64,000 bases of DNA from Pyxicephalus adspersus (lineage: Eukaryota; Chordata; Amphibia; Anura; Pyxicephalidae). A program made the position numbers and the translations under genes. The DNA is taken from contig NC_092859.1 of assembly GCF_032062135.1 (NCBI RefSeq), positions 91,496,409 through 91,560,408 on the forward strand, in the 5' to 3' direction. The notes beneath the pieces are model-generated. The model did not search any database and was not told the DNA's origin. It saw only the letters and a list, made by a program, of their open reading frames with translations. Of the stretch, positions 24,901 through 37,565 are shown in pieces (position 1 is the first letter of the stretch; each line of letters starts with the position of its first letter).

Positions 24901-26007
24901 CTTAGCATGGTAGGCTGTTTAAATGATGCTTTTTGCTGGTAGAAATGGAGAATACGGCTAACTTGATAGCTTAATTCCATGGCCTGAAGGCAAATTCCAA
25001 TGCTTTTTCATCTCCTAGATTTTGTGTTTTACAGGCCATTTGCATTTTGAAAATATTTTGTTAATAGGAGGAACAAAGTAATGGCATTTAGAAATTATTA
25101 TCTTTTTACAAAGCCCGTGGATAAGTTCCTATTATAAATAAAGATATAAAAACTGAATTAGGGACTGAGATAGAAAGCTCTTTTCAAAACTCATAAGTTT
25201 GATATCAGTTTCTAACAGTTAGAAGCAGGAGTAAAAATAGGTTTGTTTTTTATATATGTAAAGAATACAATAGGATTGTCAAAAGTTTATCTGATCAGTA
25301 TGTTGTGTTTGTATATAGCAATAGTATTATCCATTGTTGCCTTACAAGGCACATTTATTCATTCACATATAATGTAAGGTAGCAAGTATAGGCACACTCT
25401 ATTGGCACTTTAATCAGAATCTGATTGGAGAAAACCAAAGAAAACACAGGTAGAACACACAAAACAATACCTAACTAATACCTAATCTAAAACCTATCAT
25501 GTACATTTGTATATGAACGATTTATACATATATACGAGTATATACAGTATACACTGACTTATTTAGGTTACCCTATTCTGTCTCAGGATTATTATAGGAC
25601 TTGAGAGTTTGTGGTCAGCTGGCATTCTGCCAACTGTCTTTACATTATGCTGATAGTATACACGTAGCAAAGGGCCTGCCTAGATCATCCAAACCACTAG
25701 AATGGGAAAAGTTTTAAATATTTAGGCATTCTTTTCAGTTTAAAATATTTCACATCCAGGTTCACAAACCCTGGATGTCCCAGGGTCATGCAAAAGCAAA
25801 CACATCCTGTAATAGAACAAGGCAGTATATGTCTGCTGCAGTATATTCACAAGTAATAAATAAAACATAGTAACATTTAAAAAGTACGTTAAAGATATAC
25901 ATGTACGCCAATGCTTCTATTTTATCTGGTCGTTTGGCTCCACATTGACAGTACAATCAGTGACGCTGACTAAAGGATGCTCTATTAGAGAGTATGCTGC
26001 TAAACTA
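21910..26007. other. No recognisable feature (4.1 kb)
   Basis: AT-rich sequence. A short hairpin (CATCCAGG...CCTGGATG) sits near 25754-25778. I see no family-like repeat and no credible gene. The short plus-strand frame at 23582-23809 has no recognisable motif. Confidence 0.45.
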
Positions 26008-26010
26008 ATA

Positions 26011-26042
<32 letters not shown>
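26008..26042. repeat. (TA)n microsatellite
   Basis: About 15 TA units. Confidence 0.85.
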
Positions 26043-28150
26043 GGTATTAATATCAATATGTTTTTCTGCATGAATGTCTAATGTCAAATTCACCCAATTG
26101 ATCTATCTTGTTTTACACATAAAATGCAGCTATGACCCAGCATGACTTTCATGTTTCTGCTATATATCTTTCTCTCATTTGCCTCAAGGTTTTGGAACAT
26201 TGTCTACAATTGTCTACACCCACTTGACTCATTTCCTGACCTCTCACTCTATTTTGCATCCAGCCTTCACTTCCAACATTCCAATGAGACAGAACTGACT
26301 AATGTGGCCAATGATGTGCAGTTATAGAATCAGCATTCTTCATTCAGTATCGAGGAGCTTTATCTGTGCTTTAGTTATTATGGTCATGCATACACATTTA
26401 CAACATCATTTTGTACCATAAACGGTGTGCCGATTGTTATCATGATGCTTGGACACTGGCATGGCCCCTAAGTGTTCAAACAATTGTGATAAACTGGTAG
26501 ATGAGATCAGAGTTTTGAGGACCCCTATGAGATGGGACACTTGAGCTGTTTGACAGCTGTGAATAAATGGCTATTGATAGAAGGGTAAAGAATACTTGTA
26601 TCAGGTAACTAGGGGCTAGAAAACAAGTCAGCAAAGAGTAGAGGATCTTTCTCCATTATTATCAACAGGACATGCTTTTCCAATGTCTACGACCAGCACA
26701 AAAGCAACACAAAAATACTGGGCATCACAGAGAACTCAAAACCTCCTGTAGTATTAACAGAGAAAAATGCCTGTCATGTTTTCGTGTGTGGCATGAAGGA
26801 ATTTCTTAGATACTTGCACAAGTGTGTACTGTGTATTAGATAAAATAATACATTTTATCTAACATAAAACAAGTGAACAAAAACCATTGTGATTGATTTA
26901 TTGATGACTATTTATGAAGGCAAGCATCCACCAACAGCCGGTGACACTCCAATTAGAATATTTTTCCTATATTATAAATTGCTATATAGAATAAGGAACA
27001 TCATCTTTATTTTGAACATGCATTTCACAGTGCTCTTATTTATGCAGTAATACAATGCAGTAGGATTTGGTGGGAAAAAAATCTGAAATTGTCTCCTCTA
27101 GGAAAGGTCTATAATTAATGAAAGATTTTACCAATATGAAATTACTCATGAGTAGGAGAAAAGCCATGCAGCAGCAGATTTTCACTATATACACGCATGT
27201 CCATTTATGATGACCATCTATATACAAGCCCTGTGGCACATACATTTACTTCACTTATCTTTGAAATACAATGTTTTAGAAACTTTAAACCCAGACATTT
27301 CAACATTGCACACAACAGTGGTCAACTTCAGATCATCCAATGCTATTTAAATGACACGTATTAACAAATAATTAATGTATCAGCTGTAAAAAGAATAACT
27401 TCTAAAAATGTCAAACATGACATTATACAACAGATGAAAATTAGTATCTGATATTGGTGATGGCATTTGTGCACTGGAATGGTCAATCTTAATAGCACAT
27501 AGTATCATTTGCAGGCAGATGAAATATGTTGTATATACAACAAGCTAAGGCTTCTATATACAGCATATGGTTACTTTTACATTTACAGAACTCAAAGCTG
27601 ATTGTCGGGTATATTTATTAATAATAATAATAATAAGTGCAATGATTGAGAGCAAAAATGCATTAACCTACTTCAACTAGTTTTATGCATGCATTTGTCA
27701 ATAATGAAATGAATCGCATTCAGTTGGTCATTCTACATTACTTTCCCCTCAACACTGCATTATTAATTAAACTTATGTAGCTGCTTGAATTAAATATTTC
27801 TTATATATTTCTCCCCTTAGAAGATTAAAGTCTCATTTTAGTTGATGCTGGTTTTGTAACTACATTTTTTTTACTGGGACAGCCTATATGCAATAAAACT
27901 GATCTCATTTTTATTACCTGCAACATTTGCTGAACAATTCTGAAAGAACCCACATCCAGATGCTTTTGCCAGGAAGACATGTTAGTCATCAGGCCTGTAG
28001 TCTTCACCAGCCCATATTTAAATCAGATGAACCACAGCCCATCTGTTTTATCTAAGTGTGTTTGTCAGTTTTTTAAATGGCCATATCACTGCCCTAAAGC
28101 TAAACCCCAGACAAAATTTAAATGCACAGAAGAAATACCTACAAGTAGAC
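26043..28150. other. No recognisable feature
   Basis: AT-rich sequence with a short (TAA)n run near 27617-27637; nothing else recognised. Confidence 0.45.
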
Positions 28151-28152
28151 TA

Positions 28153-28691
28153 CAGGTTACATACGAGATGGGGACTGTACGTTTGTTCTTAAGAATTTAA
28201 ACAGCCTACCAAAAAATTGAATTTGTATGTAAGTAGGCTGAACAGGTGCTATATTTTTATAAATGCAATTAGGACAGATGTTTGTCTTATTATATTATTA
28301 GGCAGCATATATTATTTATTTTTATCTTTCTGTGCATGCACAGCATTGTATCAGTTACTGTATAAAATCCTCTCTGTGAGTTAATCGCAAGCAAAGCAAA
28401 AAAAAAAACAACTTTATGGAGCCTAGACATTCATTAACTTCTGGAGCAAGCTGTGCTTTGATATGCAAAAAGAAACAACTTTTTTTTCAAAAAAAGAGGT
28501 TGCAGAACAGCTCAGCCTATAGGATCACCCACAACCTCAGCTGTGTTTAGCAAAAGATTTCTTCTGCAAGTCATGCAAACCGCCCTCCTGCTCCCATCAA
28601 GCCTTTATCCTGCACACGAGCGAACAGGGAAGCCCCATTCTTATCTAGGAGTCGTCCGTATGCCGGATGTCCTTAACTCAGGGACTACCTG
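28153..28691. mobile_element. Tc1/mariner-like MITE with CAGGT ends
   Basis: Both ends read CAGGT inwards and are flanked by TA (28151-28152 and 28692-28693). The right end in reverse complement is CAGGTAGTCCCTGAGTTAAG. The left end, CAGGTTACATACGAGATGGG, appears to lack an internal part of the same terminus. The order GTTACATACGAGATGGGGAC, GTTTGTTCTTAAGAA, then ATTTGTATGTAAGTAGG matches a dispersed frog repeat I remember. About 540 bp, non-coding. The TA flanks suggest Tc1/mariner, but a 2-bp duplication of TA in AT-rich DNA is weak evidence. Confidence 0.6.
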
Positions 28692-28693
28692 TA

Positions 28694-30475
28694 TATAATG
28701 GAGCTGTTTACATCCCAAAATATTTGCAAATATATATTACACATCCCTTGTCACTGTGACCTGTTACTTTGATTAATATTGGTATTTAACAAACAAATTC
28801 ATGTTAATTTTGTTGGCATTTTTAAAGATTACTGTTTTGAATGTTAGTAGTTACAGCTGCATTTTGTACCCTAGGTTTATACTTGAGTCAACGTTTTTTT
28901 CCTGTTCTTTTCAGATAAAAGTAGGTATCTCAGTTTATATTGCTTTATGTTCAAGCATATACTGTATAAATGTATCTGAATTCGATACCAGGTCAAATTT
29001 AAATGCTTACTTCAGTTCCACTTTAGGTATACATTTACTGACTAATAACAATACTTATCTGCAATAATTCTTTTAAATCTGCCTGCAGTTCATCTTTCAG
29101 GTTATATTTAGGTATAAGAGACTAAACAAAGTCTGACTTACAGGAAACACGAGGCATTTTTTGCAACATATACTAAAAACTTTGATGAATTGCCAAAATC
29201 CTAGCTAATATTTAGAATAATAAAAAGTTGGTAATCCTCTGTAATTTTTCCAGGATTTTCCTGATCCTTTGTGACACAGACTGGCTATATCATCATATCA
29301 TTCCTAATAGAACATTCAGATAGATATACCTGCTTACTGCTTTATTTCAGCATCTACATATGGAAACCGTACACTTTAGCTTTCACTCCATTAATCCATA
29401 AACTGATCCATAACAAAGATGCTCCAAGATGTGGCTTTTTCTTTTCTCAGATTTACTGTGCATTCCTATAGTTAATGTAATTCAATCAGATGCTAGTTTA
29501 AGCATGTATTTAAGTCAACCAAGAGATATAATGTCTTTATTATAACATAAATCATTAGAAACGAGGTATGTATAAAATCTGACAGTACTGTCTTTCTTAA
29601 GATTTGAGAGATATGGCCTTCCATTAATGCAATCCAGACATGTCAAGCAGATGAGAATCATACATGTGTCAACATAACTTATGGCTAGGTATGTGAAGCT
29701 ATACCAACATTCATGTCCATTCAAAAGATCCTACTTATCAATGATGAAAATTAACTTTCAGGAAGAAGTGATGTCTTATTTTGTTAATTTAATAAATATT
29801 CCCTGTACTTAGTCCAGATTGTGCCAGACATTCTATTTTCTTTAGCTTGAAGTTACTTCTGTTACATGCTGAAAATAGCTTAAGATCAGGTTCAAAGATG
29901 GTATGGCATCTAGAATGAGAACTTGGCCCTGAGCCTTGCTCTACTTTAGGGGGCTTGGAAATAAAATCTCACTGGCTAATTCCAACTGCCGCATGCAAGT
30001 TGTCAAAACTCAGTGCAACCGTGCCAAATCAAGGATATGCTGGAATCTTGACTGCTCAAACCAAAGCTCTGCTAAACTGCAGCAATTGTATCATTTCCTC
30101 TGGTCATCCTGGGTTATTTTCTTTATCATGGGTCTCTAACTGTCTCTAATTGTTGTAAAGACATCAGATAAAGTCTATTATTTTCTTTTACTGTCTGTGC
30201 ACACAGATATCTGTATGTCTATGGCTTAAACTGATCCTCAAGTTTAATTTTTTTTGTATTATATAATCTGAAAATGTCATACACAATCAATGTTGTATAG
30301 TTGTCTGTAACCTCATTGTAGATATTGGCCCCTTTCTTTGTCCCACTGGCTATTGAAACTCAAATGGAAACTGAGAGGAATTCAGAGTTGATCCCTGAAC
30401 AACACGTAGGGGAAGTCTTCTGATGGGAGCCCTTGCTTTTTTTTGTGAATATGCATGCGTGCCCACTCCTATTTT
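28694..30475. other. No recognisable feature
   Basis: AT-rich sequence. Reverse-oriented TTCCACTTTAGG near 29018 resembles the dispersed repeat start noted near 20804. No gene seen. Confidence 0.4.
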
Positions 30476-30665
30476 GCAGAGAATTCTTGGGTGGTCCACG
30501 GCTCTGGCCGGTCCGCCCCCCCAACGGAGCCAGGAGAAGGACCCTGAGATGTCTCTGGACACAACCCACCCGCTCTCCCATCGCAGGTCTAAACTAGGGT
30601 CTAAGTGGGTGGGTTCTGGTATCATGACATCACTCTGGGCGAAGTTTCTTCATTTTTGACTGACA
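30476..30665 (+). mobile_element. Decayed copy of the 57351 hAT-type MITE
   Basis: GACACAACCC, CTCTCCCAT-GCAGG, GTGGGTGGG-TT, ATGA-ATCACT and TTTTTGACTGACA occur in the same order as in the intact element at 57351-57714. GC-rich relative to its surroundings. Neither terminal CAGTGGTCGCCAACC is present, so this is an internal fragment. Overlapping open frames on both strands reflect high GC content, not genes. Confidence 0.6.
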
Positions 30666-30797
30666 CATAGGCAGGGGTATAGTGGGGTGGGCACGTTTAC
30701 TGTGCCCCCTCTTCTTTTTTTACAACTACACCTCTGCACCTAAAAACAATGGAGACAAAAAAGATGAAATTCACTAATTTGAAGAAATTTCTTCTAA

Positions 30798-31132
30798 GGC
30801 TGCATACACAGGTGCAATTTTGTCTATTTCCTGTAACAAAGAATGACAGATGAATGAATGATACTGTATACACAGCATTCTGTTCTATGGAGAGGGGAGG
30901 AGGGAGGGCAAATGAGCGGCACCCACTGTGCTCCCCACTCTTGGATTGTTTTTTTTCCCTATCAGTCATTCTCACCCAATACGAATCACGGTCACGCTTG
31001 TCTCAGGTGAGAATTTGACATATGTACAGCAGTGGCCCAATGTCCTTCATGGATCCATCAGGATGGATCCATAAAGGACATTGGGCCACCCATTCGTATT
31101 GGCTCCGAATCCTCTGACCTGTGTACATAACT
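30798..31132 (+). mobile_element. Family 1 MITE with a large central palindrome
   Basis: The left end GGCTGCATACACAGG follows TAA (30795-30797). The right end in reverse complement starts AGTTATGTACACAGG. The left subterminal hairpin is degraded. A near-perfect palindrome at 31032-31089 (25-bp arms, one mismatch) includes GGATCCAT and GTGGCCCAATGTCC. The right target duplication is not preserved. Confidence 0.8.
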
Positions 31133-31659
31133 TCTTTGTCATCTAGATCATAGATGAAAAAACAACTGATGGGATTTACCTTTTACCTTTTCTGTCCAAA
31201 AGTATGAAAAACGTAATCAGTGTTTGTCCATCTTAAAGTTAAGTCAAATGTTTGATTGCCTATAGAGGTGGATAAATAGCTACATATAACTTTAAAATCA
31301 TTGTTAAACTGTCCTTACCAGTTACAAATTGATAAAGTGATCACACTTTCAAGTCTATTTTTTTTTTTGCTAAAGGAAAGTGTATTAGCTTTTGCAGACA
31401 TGTAACTGTTTCCTTCAATCTTTCCAGTAATAAAAGTATCACTGCAATTAGACAGAATGCATACTCAGTTACAAATATCTCTTAGCAGTCAGATTCTATG
31501 CTAATGATTGATTATCATATTTTTAATTGTGTCATGTGTCCATGTTTTCAGAGATTAGGTCATACTAGGACAGACTTTCATGTAAGTTACTGCTCCCTGC
31601 CCTTTACAGGATGTAGAGTGTAAGCAAACAATAGGCAAATACTTGCTACCTATACTTAA
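31133..31659. other. No recognisable feature
   Basis: AT-rich sequence between two MITEs; nothing recognised. Confidence 0.45.
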
Positions 31660-31660
31660 A

Positions 31661-31920
31661 AGCTGGGTACACATGCAATAATTGTCATTGGAAAGGATCT
31701 TTCATGACTAAGGACTGCACGATGCATGAACGAGTGCTGTACTTACAGCACCGTTCGGCTCCATGGAAAGGGGAAGGGGAGAACCACAGAGCGGCACCCC
31801 GCTGCACGCTCTTCCCCTTCGCTTCTATTAAGATCGTTCGTCGTCCATCGTCTGTGGATCCGCCAGGATGGTCATTCAGACGATTATCGGACAAGAAGCA
31901 TTGCAAGTGTGTACGTAGCC
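31661..31920 (+). mobile_element. Family 1 MITE, nearly complete
   Basis: Left end AGCTGGGTACACATG; right end TGTGTACGTAGCC followed by TAA (31921-31923), with TAA present one base from the left end (31657-31659). Contains GCACGATGCATGAACGAGTG, GCGGCACCCCGCTGC and ATCGTTCGTCGTCCATCG. The left hairpin has lost its right arm, and a segment before the right end is deleted compared with the 40698 copy. Confidence 0.85.
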
Positions 31921-31923
31921 TAA

Positions 31924-32427
31924 CTCTGATCCAGTATCTACAAACACGGAAGAGATCAGTTATCCTTAAAACTACACAATCACTTCTCCAATTATCATTA
32001 AAATGTGTGGAGTGCAAAATATAATAAAGGGAAGTCAAAACAATACCATGTGAATCAGCCTGAGGGCAACCCACAAACGCCTCAATGTCAAAAGAAAAAA
32101 AAATGAATGGGTTATTCATCAATGTATTGAATATCTGGTAATTGCATTTCAGTTGACATCTATGACCTGGATGACATAATTTTATATTCCTTAGAACGGT
32201 GCCTTAACTTCAAGTGGCTGGTTAATGATTTACAATGTTTTTTGTTCAGAAGTAAAAATATATATCTATGATTTTCTTTTTTGTTCCTCTTCATAACATG
32301 TTTGTTGATATACAGAGATTTTTTATTTACCTTTTTTGCACCTGGCAGGTGACAAGGGCAGGTCTCAGAAACTTGTTTAAAAAATTGATTCAGAAACTTG
32401 CAACACTTCTTTTTGGATGTTATATTC
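31924..32427. other. No recognisable feature
   Basis: AT-rich sequence; nothing recognised. Confidence 0.45.
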
Positions 32428-32582
32428 TTAATATTAATAATAATATTACATTTTATTTTTAAAGCACTAGCATATTAGGCAGTGCTGTACATTAAATAGG
32501 GGTTGCAAATGACAGACGGATACAAACAATGGCACATGTAGATGTGAGAACCCTACTCAGAAGAGCTTACAATCTAGGAGGT
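32428..32582 (-). mobile_element. SINE/L2-type 3' tail copy
   Basis: The minus strand reads AGATTGTAAGCTCTTCTGAG through CATTTGCAACCCCTATTTAA and TGTACAGCACTGCCTAATAT to a diverged GTGCTTTAAAAATAAAATGT and (TAATAT)n. Same family as the 10630 and 21739 copies; 5'-truncated. The terminal GCTATATAAA motif has decayed. Confidence 0.65.
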
Positions 32583-33797
32583 GGGGAAAGTTGCACACAG
32601 TAGGATATTTTAAAATAAAGTAGCACAAAACAAATCCCCCACTAATTTTTTAACCCTACTGACAATTACGTTCAATCTAAAAAACAAAATATAAGATATA
32701 TATACATATAGGGAATACCTCTTAGGATCTGCACCAGGGGAAATAAAGAGAGTTTAGCATCAACTCAATTTTAGATGGAGTGCATGAGTTATATTAATGG
32801 ATCAGAGAATGCCTCATTAAGGACTATTGAGTGCATTATGATTCCTGGTGATAATTATGTTCATCGTTTGGCACTTTTTGACCTTATTATTGAATTCTCT
32901 TATTTTAGCTATGAACTCTCAATCATTACCATTGTCTGCTTAGCAACAGCTCATGTCTGCTTTATTCTAAGAGTACAGCCCATCTTTAACATCCATGAAT
33001 GGCAGTATTTGTTAATGCCTGCTGACAATTAATAGCTTCATTTGCAAGCTAATTATTTTTGTCATGCAAGCCTGAAAGTGGGATATTATGACCATTTCAG
33101 TATACTCCAAAATTACAGTTTCTAGCATGTGCTGTTGTGTGAAACTATAAATACCGTATTTACAAGGACACGGTGACAGATTTAGCACATTTTGTGCCTT
33201 TTTTGCTCTAATGACCTTTATGGCTAGACTTACAAAATATCTGCTTTCCTGGCCTTGCAGGCTGAAGTGTATTAGATTGGTAATGGGTTTCACATGTCAC
33301 ATTTTGCAAGGTTTTACATTGTATATTTTCACTGTGATATTAGTTATGATAATTATCCTGTGACATTTATGGTTCCTGCTCTTCAAAGTTAACTGTTATT
33401 AAATGTTCAACTCCACTGGCTCTTGGCCTTGTGCAATAAGTAAGCTAACCATATTGCTGGGTTATACTAATGCATAATAGAATAGATTTTCATGTCACTC
33501 TCGTGGACCTAGAGTAGAAGTAATTTAAGGTAAAGCCATGTTATTGTCCAATGTGTACAAACATATTAGACATGATTTTGTAATCATGATGGGTTTTCAA
33601 AAAGAGTTCAACCTGCATTTTTGAGCTTTAGTGGTCCTGGCAAAATTATGGCAGATAAGTCCTGCTAGGTTTATTTCTAACTATATTATACTACATGGCC
33701 TTTAAATAATGGCCAGTAGGGTTATAATAGCCAAATTTGTTTTGTGCTACTTTATTTTCTGAACTATATTTTAAAATATCCTACTGTGTGCTTCTCC
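32583..33797. other. No recognisable feature
   Basis: AT-rich sequence. The plus-strand frame at 32775-33032 shows no recognisable domain. Confidence 0.45.
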
Positions 33798-34070
33798 CCC
33801 CTCCTTTTAAATTGTAAGCTCTCCTCCTCCTCTGTCACTGTCTGCATCTGTATATCTAGGACGTGAAGTTTATAGATCCCCATCCAATAATTTTATCAAT
33901 ATACGTACTCAGGTTTCATACCTGGATAGTTATGGTTGGGTTTCCAGCCTTTTTTGAATGAATCAATAAAAAACAAGTACAGCTTTAAGGCATCCCCTAT
34001 TTAATGTACAGTGCTGCGTAATATGTTGGCGCTATATAAATCCTGTTTATTAATAATAATATTAATCCCC
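33798..34070 (+). mobile_element. SINE/L2-type tail interrupted by about 130 bp
   Basis: The first part (about 33805-33858) reads AAATTGTAAGCTCTCCTCCT then CTGTCACTGTCTGCATCTGT. The second part (about 33993-34070) reads CCCCTATTTAATGTACAGTG, then GCGTAATATGTTGGCGCTAT and a (TTAATAA)n end. Other copies join these parts with only about 15 bases. Here about 130 unrelated bases lie between, so the copy was split by an insertion or rearrangement. Confidence 0.65.
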
Positions 34071-34235
34071 CTAGTAAGTCATTTAAACAATTGGTGTATT
34101 TTCAATGTTGCCCCCAAGGCTGCATGTAAAGAGCCTCTCCCTGCTGTAAGGTATGTAAAAAAAATGTTTGTATTAATATCTCTTATTGCAGTACCTCTGC
34201 CCAAATCCTTTTTTTTTATAGCACTTTGCCTGTTA

Positions 34236-34523
34236 GGCTGTGTACATAAGTTTAACTGTTGTTGCTGGAAACAATCTTTTGTGATTGTTTCCAGTGACAA
34301 GAGTGACAGATGAATGAATAAGTGCTGTACACACAGCACTGTTCTGTTCTTTGGAGAAGGAAGGGGGAAGAAGAGCAAGCGGCACCCCGCTGTGCTCTTC
34401 TCAATTGACTTGTACAGTGGTTGTTTGCTGTCAGGATGGATCCATGAACAACATCAAATTCTCTCCCAACACATGCCTGACCATTCTTATTGGGCGAGAA
34501 TAATCTGATGTGTGTACATAGCC
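34236..34523 (+). mobile_element. Family 1 MITE, complete, TTA target duplication
   Basis: Flanked by perfect TTA (34233-34235 and 34524-34526). Ends are GGCTGTGTACATAAG and, in reverse complement, GGCTATGTACACACA. The subterminal hairpin is CTGGAAACAATC...GATTGTTTCCAG, with compensatory-looking changes in both arms relative to other copies. Contains GTGCTGTACACACAGCAC and GCGGCACCCCGCTGTGCTC. 288 bp, non-coding. Confidence 0.9.
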
Positions 34524-34526
34524 TTA

Positions 34527-36306
34527 GTCCTAAAAATGACCAGAATTTATCTAAACGTTTAAACTTCAATTGACACTAAATTCAGGATAAGCAAACTTAA
34601 AAAATGAGTAGATTTACTTGTCCCCTGGAGTGTTGGGAAAGTGTGAATAGGGAATAATGTTACAGTTACATGTTACAGTTTTTTGTGCCTGTGCATCCTT
34701 TTAACCAGCACTACATATCTTTTATACAAGGCTTCATTTAAATATAGGTATATGGGAGTGTACTGATTACAATCCAATGCTTCAATTTTATTTACAGCAG
34801 AGGTACATTTTAGGGAGCAGTTGTGCTTTGTGGGTAAAATAAATTTTTTTGCAAAGGTTGGATGTTCTGCCAAAAATATTAAAATCCCACTATCTCACAT
34901 GTCCAGCTTCAGTGTTTTCCCTAAAATTATACATATTATAATGTCAATTAATTACTTGTGTAATAGTAACCTAAACTTTTATAATTGTATTAGGTATGTG
35001 CAAGAGGAAAACCATATTGGTTTCAGGTATTTCAGGTTTATTTTAGTATATATATATATACGACACAATTTATTTAATACGCTTCAGGACATTGAACAAA
35101 TTGCAGCAGTCTACAATGATCTGTTGTAAATTGAAATCTGCTCGTTTGCTGTGGGCTATTGCACTTCATCACTTTCCTGTGAGCTAATAAGCTTCAATTA
35201 CTGCAAATGTGTAGGTAAATCCTGCACTGTAACTCAGGATTATAAGATTTTCTTGGCAAATTCTCTACACAGTTTACATGGCACTTCATGTATGTCACTG
35301 TAATGTATCTTTATTTCCAGGGTGGAGTCATTCTCTACTGGCCCATCACTTCTTTCACTCCACCCTTCTAATGCTTTACAATAAATGCTTGTGCTTCAAA
35401 GTAGGGATTTATCAGCTGCAATGCTTCTACAAGTGAATGATAAGCAAGGTTTCTGCAAAGAGAAAGGTTAAAATCAACAATTCCCAACATATGCCAAGGA
35501 TTGAGGAATTCTAAACATACATTTGGTTAATGATCTAAATTAACCAAATACATTGAGGCAAATGTGTAAACGTTACCATGTATTTACTGACACAACATGT
35601 TATTGTAAATGTCTTTGTAAAGGGACTGCTAAAAGGTCTTCTAAATGTTTGTCTTAAGAAACAATGACAACTCTCTTTCTAGTTACAAGTCCGAATTGCC
35701 TTTTAATAAATTGCGCAGAAAGCTTTGAAGCTTTTAGTGGGATAGTGAAAAGACATTCTGCTTCTAATTCCAGTGCTACAAGAGCACTTATCCCTACAAA
35801 TAAAATGTGAAATGCTTCTTGGAAAGTGAAACTCAAATAGGGAAGAAAGCCAACAGGCTGATGGATGCAGACAAAGAATTAAATGTAGGAGCAATTTATG
35901 CATAATGGGAACATTAATCATATATGTTACTTACAATTACACTGATATTCATAGGTGTGTATGACTATTTTACAATTTGTGAATAGGGATGGGCTTTCTT
36001 CTTTAGATTAGATTCACAGAGGATTTGTCAAATCCTGTTTGAAATCTTCTTTGAAAAAACCTAAACCAATTTAGCACAAAGCTCTTCAAAGGCTAATGAG
36101 CAAACCACTTTCAAAAAAACATGGAAAATACCAACATTTTTGGAATATAACCTATTTGAGAAATGTTTTCAAACTGTGTGTTGCATTTATGAGCATGCGT
36201 GGTGTTAAGGGACATTTTTTGGTCACAGTAGTAAGAAATAATGTCTCCAAGAATTGTAATTGGTAATATAAAACCTGGAATTGCTGATGCACCATCCCCT
36301 TTTAGA
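34527..36306. other. No recognisable feature
   Basis: AT-rich sequence with a brief TA run near 35048; no gene or repeat family recognised. Confidence 0.45.
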
Positions 36307-36447
36307 CTGTAAGCTCTTCGGGGCAGGGTCATCTCCTCTTCCTGTGTCACTGTCTGTTTCTCTCTGTCTTTTTCAATCCCAATATAACACACAGTAGTGT
36401 GTAATATGTTGGTGCTATAAATTCTGTTTAATACTAGTAATAATAAT
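36307..36447 (+). mobile_element. SINE/L2-type 3' tail copy
   Basis: The plus strand reads CTGTAAGCTCTTCGGGGCAG, CCTGTGTCACTGTCTGTTTC, GTAATATGTTGGTGCTATAA and ends in (TAATAA)n. It is the best-preserved GTAAGCTCTTCGGGGCAGGG start in the window. 5'-truncated. Confidence 0.7.
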
Positions 36448-36546
36448 GTACTCAATTTCTCTTCTAAGTCTGGTAGAACCCTTAAAATGGTTACATAGAG
36501 CAAAATTATTTGACTGTATTTCTGCCTTTGGTGATCTTTTTTCCAT

Positions 36547-36567
36547 ATCTATCTATCTATCCATCTA

Positions 36568-36629
<62 letters not shown>

Positions 36630-36630
36630 G
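36547..36630. repeat. (TATC)n microsatellite
   Basis: About 20 tetranucleotide units (ATCT register), with two interruptions near the left end. An apparent Ile-Tyr-Leu-Ser repeat protein here is simply a translation of this microsatellite. Confidence 0.95.
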
Positions 36631-37565
36631 TATTCTAAAAAATATTAAAATAGAAGAGCAATTATGGAAGGTAGGTATGATTGTTTCCCAAAGTCAAAGA
36701 TCTGAATCCTTCAGATATGCATGATTCTATTGGATACCATACCATTGTTTCATGTCGGACTATCTAACAATCATGCATCAAGATTCACTTGGCATCTGAA
36801 ACTTTCAGATTGCTTGCTAGGAGACTGGGTGGAGCTGGGCCTGGAGTGATAAGAAGCAAATCATTTTTTTCTGGAAATCGTTTGCCGTCTAATAAATGTT
36901 TTTTTTATGTACATATAATACCAAATAGTTGAAAGGACAACTTCACTCAAATCCAACTACTTTCCTATGAACGCCCTATTCCTAAAACAATTCCCCTCCT
37001 GCTACATCAGTGCCAGAGTTTTCCAATTATCAGGGAACATGAGCTTTACTGATTGGAGAGCTGAAGCTCTGACTGAGTAGGGGTGTGCCAAAGCTGTGTA
37101 CAGAGAGCATGGGTACCAATCTGCAGCTGCGAGCTAGGGACGGGCTTTACTACCAGGCTCACGCTGCTTAAGACAGAAATCAAGCTGTAAGACATTGAAC
37201 ACCTTTTGTTTTACTGCACCTGGAATGTATTAAGTTAATTTTAACTGAATGTTCAATTGGGATTTAGGAGTTCAGCTTAGGTATCTTATAAATGTACTGA
37301 TCCTGCTCTTTTTGCATTCATTGAAGCCAAAAAGAGAACATCCACCAGACCTTGGATCCCATATTCATAACACATTCACCTCTCCTCTATGCACGTGTTC
37401 AATACAAAATAAGAAGCCTCTGTTACCAATGTGCAACCTAATACTGTTTGGCTGTAGTTTTGAGCTAACACAATTTCAAATAAAACACCTGAACACAAAT
37501 ATTGCCATTTTACCAGAAATTACTAATCCACATGTACACATTACAGTTACCTATGCCTGCTGTTT
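36631..37565. other. No recognisable feature
   Basis: Unclassified sequence, somewhat GC-richer at 37020-37150 and possibly an old dispersed repeat. No gene recognised. Confidence 0.4.

Noticed and set aside
26385..26470. Possible decayed family 1 MITE (GCATACACATTTACAACATC)
   Set aside because: Only a weak resemblance of a few short words, with no hairpin, termini or target duplication.
36111..36503. 130-codon minus-strand frame as a gene
   Set aside because: It overlaps the SINE/L2-type tail at 36307-36447 and has no recognisable domain.
36446..36724. Protein with Ile-Tyr-Leu-Ser repeats
   Set aside because: Translation of the (TATC)n microsatellite.
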